Assembly (NCBI GenBank): GCA_002751075.1
Contig: NAOQ01000118.1
Location: 26,418 to 90,417 of the forward strand
Direction of reading: 5' to 3'
Source of the DNA: Ichthyophonus hoferi
Taxonomy: Eukaryota; Opisthokonta; Ichthyosporea; Ichthyophonida; Ichthyophonidae
DNA: 64,000 nucleotides
A program made the translations under genes and the position numbers. Each line of letters begins with the position of its first letter. The stretch's first letter is position 1. Shown here piece after piece: positions 62,439 to 64,000 of this stretch. The notes under the pieces were generated by a model, which had not been told where the DNA came from, searched no databases, and worked only from the letters and a program-made list of their open reading frames with translations.

Positions 62439-64000
62439 TACTACCTTGGAAGGGATAGTAATATTATAATATAATAAGAAAAATAAAAATAATAGTGGTA
62501 GAGGAATAACACGATATAATAATAATGCTATGTTAATAATTAGTATATACATACATTAGTCTGTCATGCTTTTTATATTATTATTTAATTAACTAATAAA
62601 AATTTATGATTGGTGATTGCTAATTCGGTTAATTTTGTTATTTTAATAGAAATAAATATTTTACGATAATCTGTAAATATAATAATTATATTACATTATT
62701 AAATTATAATGTAATTTTATATTTTACCATTTAGCCAATAAAAGGGTAGATTAAACTATCATATGATATTACATAATCTATTTAATATGTTAATATATCT
62801 GAAGTTATGCTTTATTAATTCCACATGGTTTTAAGTTTTCACGATAAAATATAAAAGGCTAAATATAAAGGACTTTTATTTGTGCTAACGTTGTTTTAAT
62901 TTTATATGGTTCCTTTTATGGGAGTCACGCATATAATATACCTTTTTATGATTTATTAAGCTGGAAATGATGTAAACCCCCGATGGCTTGACCCCGTTGG
63001 AGCATGTAAACTGGGACAAATAATTATATAGCACCGTTATATTATGCTAATTTGGTAAAATTACTAGATACACACACCCAGTCTTTATATAAAGCTGTCA
63101 CCTTGAGAATGGTGCANNNNNNNNNNNNNNNNNNNNNNNNNNNNNNNNNNNNNNNNNNNNNNNNNNNNNNNNNNNNNNNNNNNNNNNNNNNNNNNNNNNN
63201 NNNNNNNNNNNNNNNNNNNNNNNNNNNNNNNNNNNNNNNNNNNNNNNNNNNNNNNNNNNNNNNNNNNNNNNNNNNNNNNNNNNNNNNNNNNNNNNNNNNN
63301 NNNNNNNNNNNNNNNNNNNNNNNNNNNNNNNNNNNNNNNNNNNNNNNNNNNNNNNNNNNNNNNNNNNNNNNNNNNNNNNNNNNNNNNNNNNNNNNNNNNN
63401 NNNNNNNNNNNNNNNNNNNNNNNNNNNNNNNNNNNNNNNNNNNNNNNNNNNNNNNNNNNNNNNNNNNNNNNNNNNNNNNNNNNNNNNNNAGCATGTAAAC
63501 TGGGACAAATAATTATATAGCACCGTTATATTATGCTAATTTGGTAAAATTACTAGATACACACACCCAGTCTTTATATAAAGCTGTCACCTTGAGAATG
63601 GTGCATGTCAGGTGTCGGACTATAGTGTTTATAGCTAGAAACACCGTCTCAACTACACAGCGGTTAATTCATATTTCTTTAAACACGTGTAATGGGGTGC
63701 GACTGAACTCGGATCAAACTGTATACCTAATATAATATGGTATACAGGAATTAATTTCAATCTGACCCATTACTTCCTAGAGTTGATAGATAATTAATAC
63801 TTTTTATTTAATAGCAGATAATAAATAAATGGAATAAATTTTAAATTCTAATGCAAATAAATAAAGAATTATAGTAATGAACTATACATGTTACAACATA
63901 TTAATATTAGTATGTAGTTTTATAATAAATTTAAGCATATATGTATATTGCATAGGTCAAAAATTGTAGATTTATAGTTAGCCAATGTGTATTTGTTAAT
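62439..64000. other. Right-end region without a recognised gene
   Basis: AT-rich DNA surrounds the assembly gap. The frame at 63541-63735 has no ATG start and no family resemblance. Confidence 0.5.
63117..63489. other. Assembly gap (N) flanked by identical 116-bp copies
   Basis: 373 undetermined bases. The 116 bases before it (63001-63116) are repeated identically directly after it (63490-63605). Confidence 0.98.

Noticed and set aside
63541-63735. 64-codon plus-strand frame at the right edge
   Set aside because: No ATG start, overlaps the duplicated gap flank, and no recognisable motif.

Overview
This is a nuclear contig from an AT-rich eukaryote, most likely an animal or close animal relative, possibly an early-branching one such as a sponge or placozoan. 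I cannot place it more closely. The evidence is spliced genes with many short exons and GT-AG introns, plus clear relatives of animal EMC8/9, ADRM1/RPN13, SERGEF/DelGEF, DHX33 and GTF2H5. Exons were assembled by hand from splice sites, reading phase and family motifs, and phases were checked across every junction.

Layout. 477-2083 (-): 5' part of an ankyrin-repeat gene running off the left edge. It diverges from EMC8/9 at 2917-5526 (+). 5527-13768 has no recognisable gene but holds a dispersed family of inverted terminal-type repeats and a 40-bp tandem array. 13769-19713 (-): a ten-exon PIP-kinase-family gene whose catalytic motifs are lost. 19714-30003 is gene-poor. It carries two head-to-head, intronless M13 (neprilysin-type) peptidase pseudogenes (22.7-25.3 kb) and an LTR-retrotransposon fossil (27013-28235). 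30004-35164 (+): ADRM1. 36610-45194 (-): SERGEF-like RCC1-repeat gene, convergent with ADRM1. 45842-48576 (+): a small secreted cysteine-rich protein divergent from SERGEF. 49.0-49.8 kb: two more inverted M13 pseudogene fragments. 50455-60386 (+): DHX33-type DEAH helicase in 18 exons, with an assembly gap in intron 4. 61730-62438 (-): GTF2H5/TFB5. The right end has a second assembly gap flanked by an identical 116-bp duplication.

The genes are mostly unrelated housekeeping functions: ER membrane insertion, proteasome ubiquitin reception, rRNA/RNA helicase activity, the TFIIH core and an RCC1-type exchange factor. There is no operon logic. The most unusual items are the PIP-kinase-like pseudokinase, the palindromically arranged retrocopy-like M13 fragments, and several orphan exon-like reading frames.
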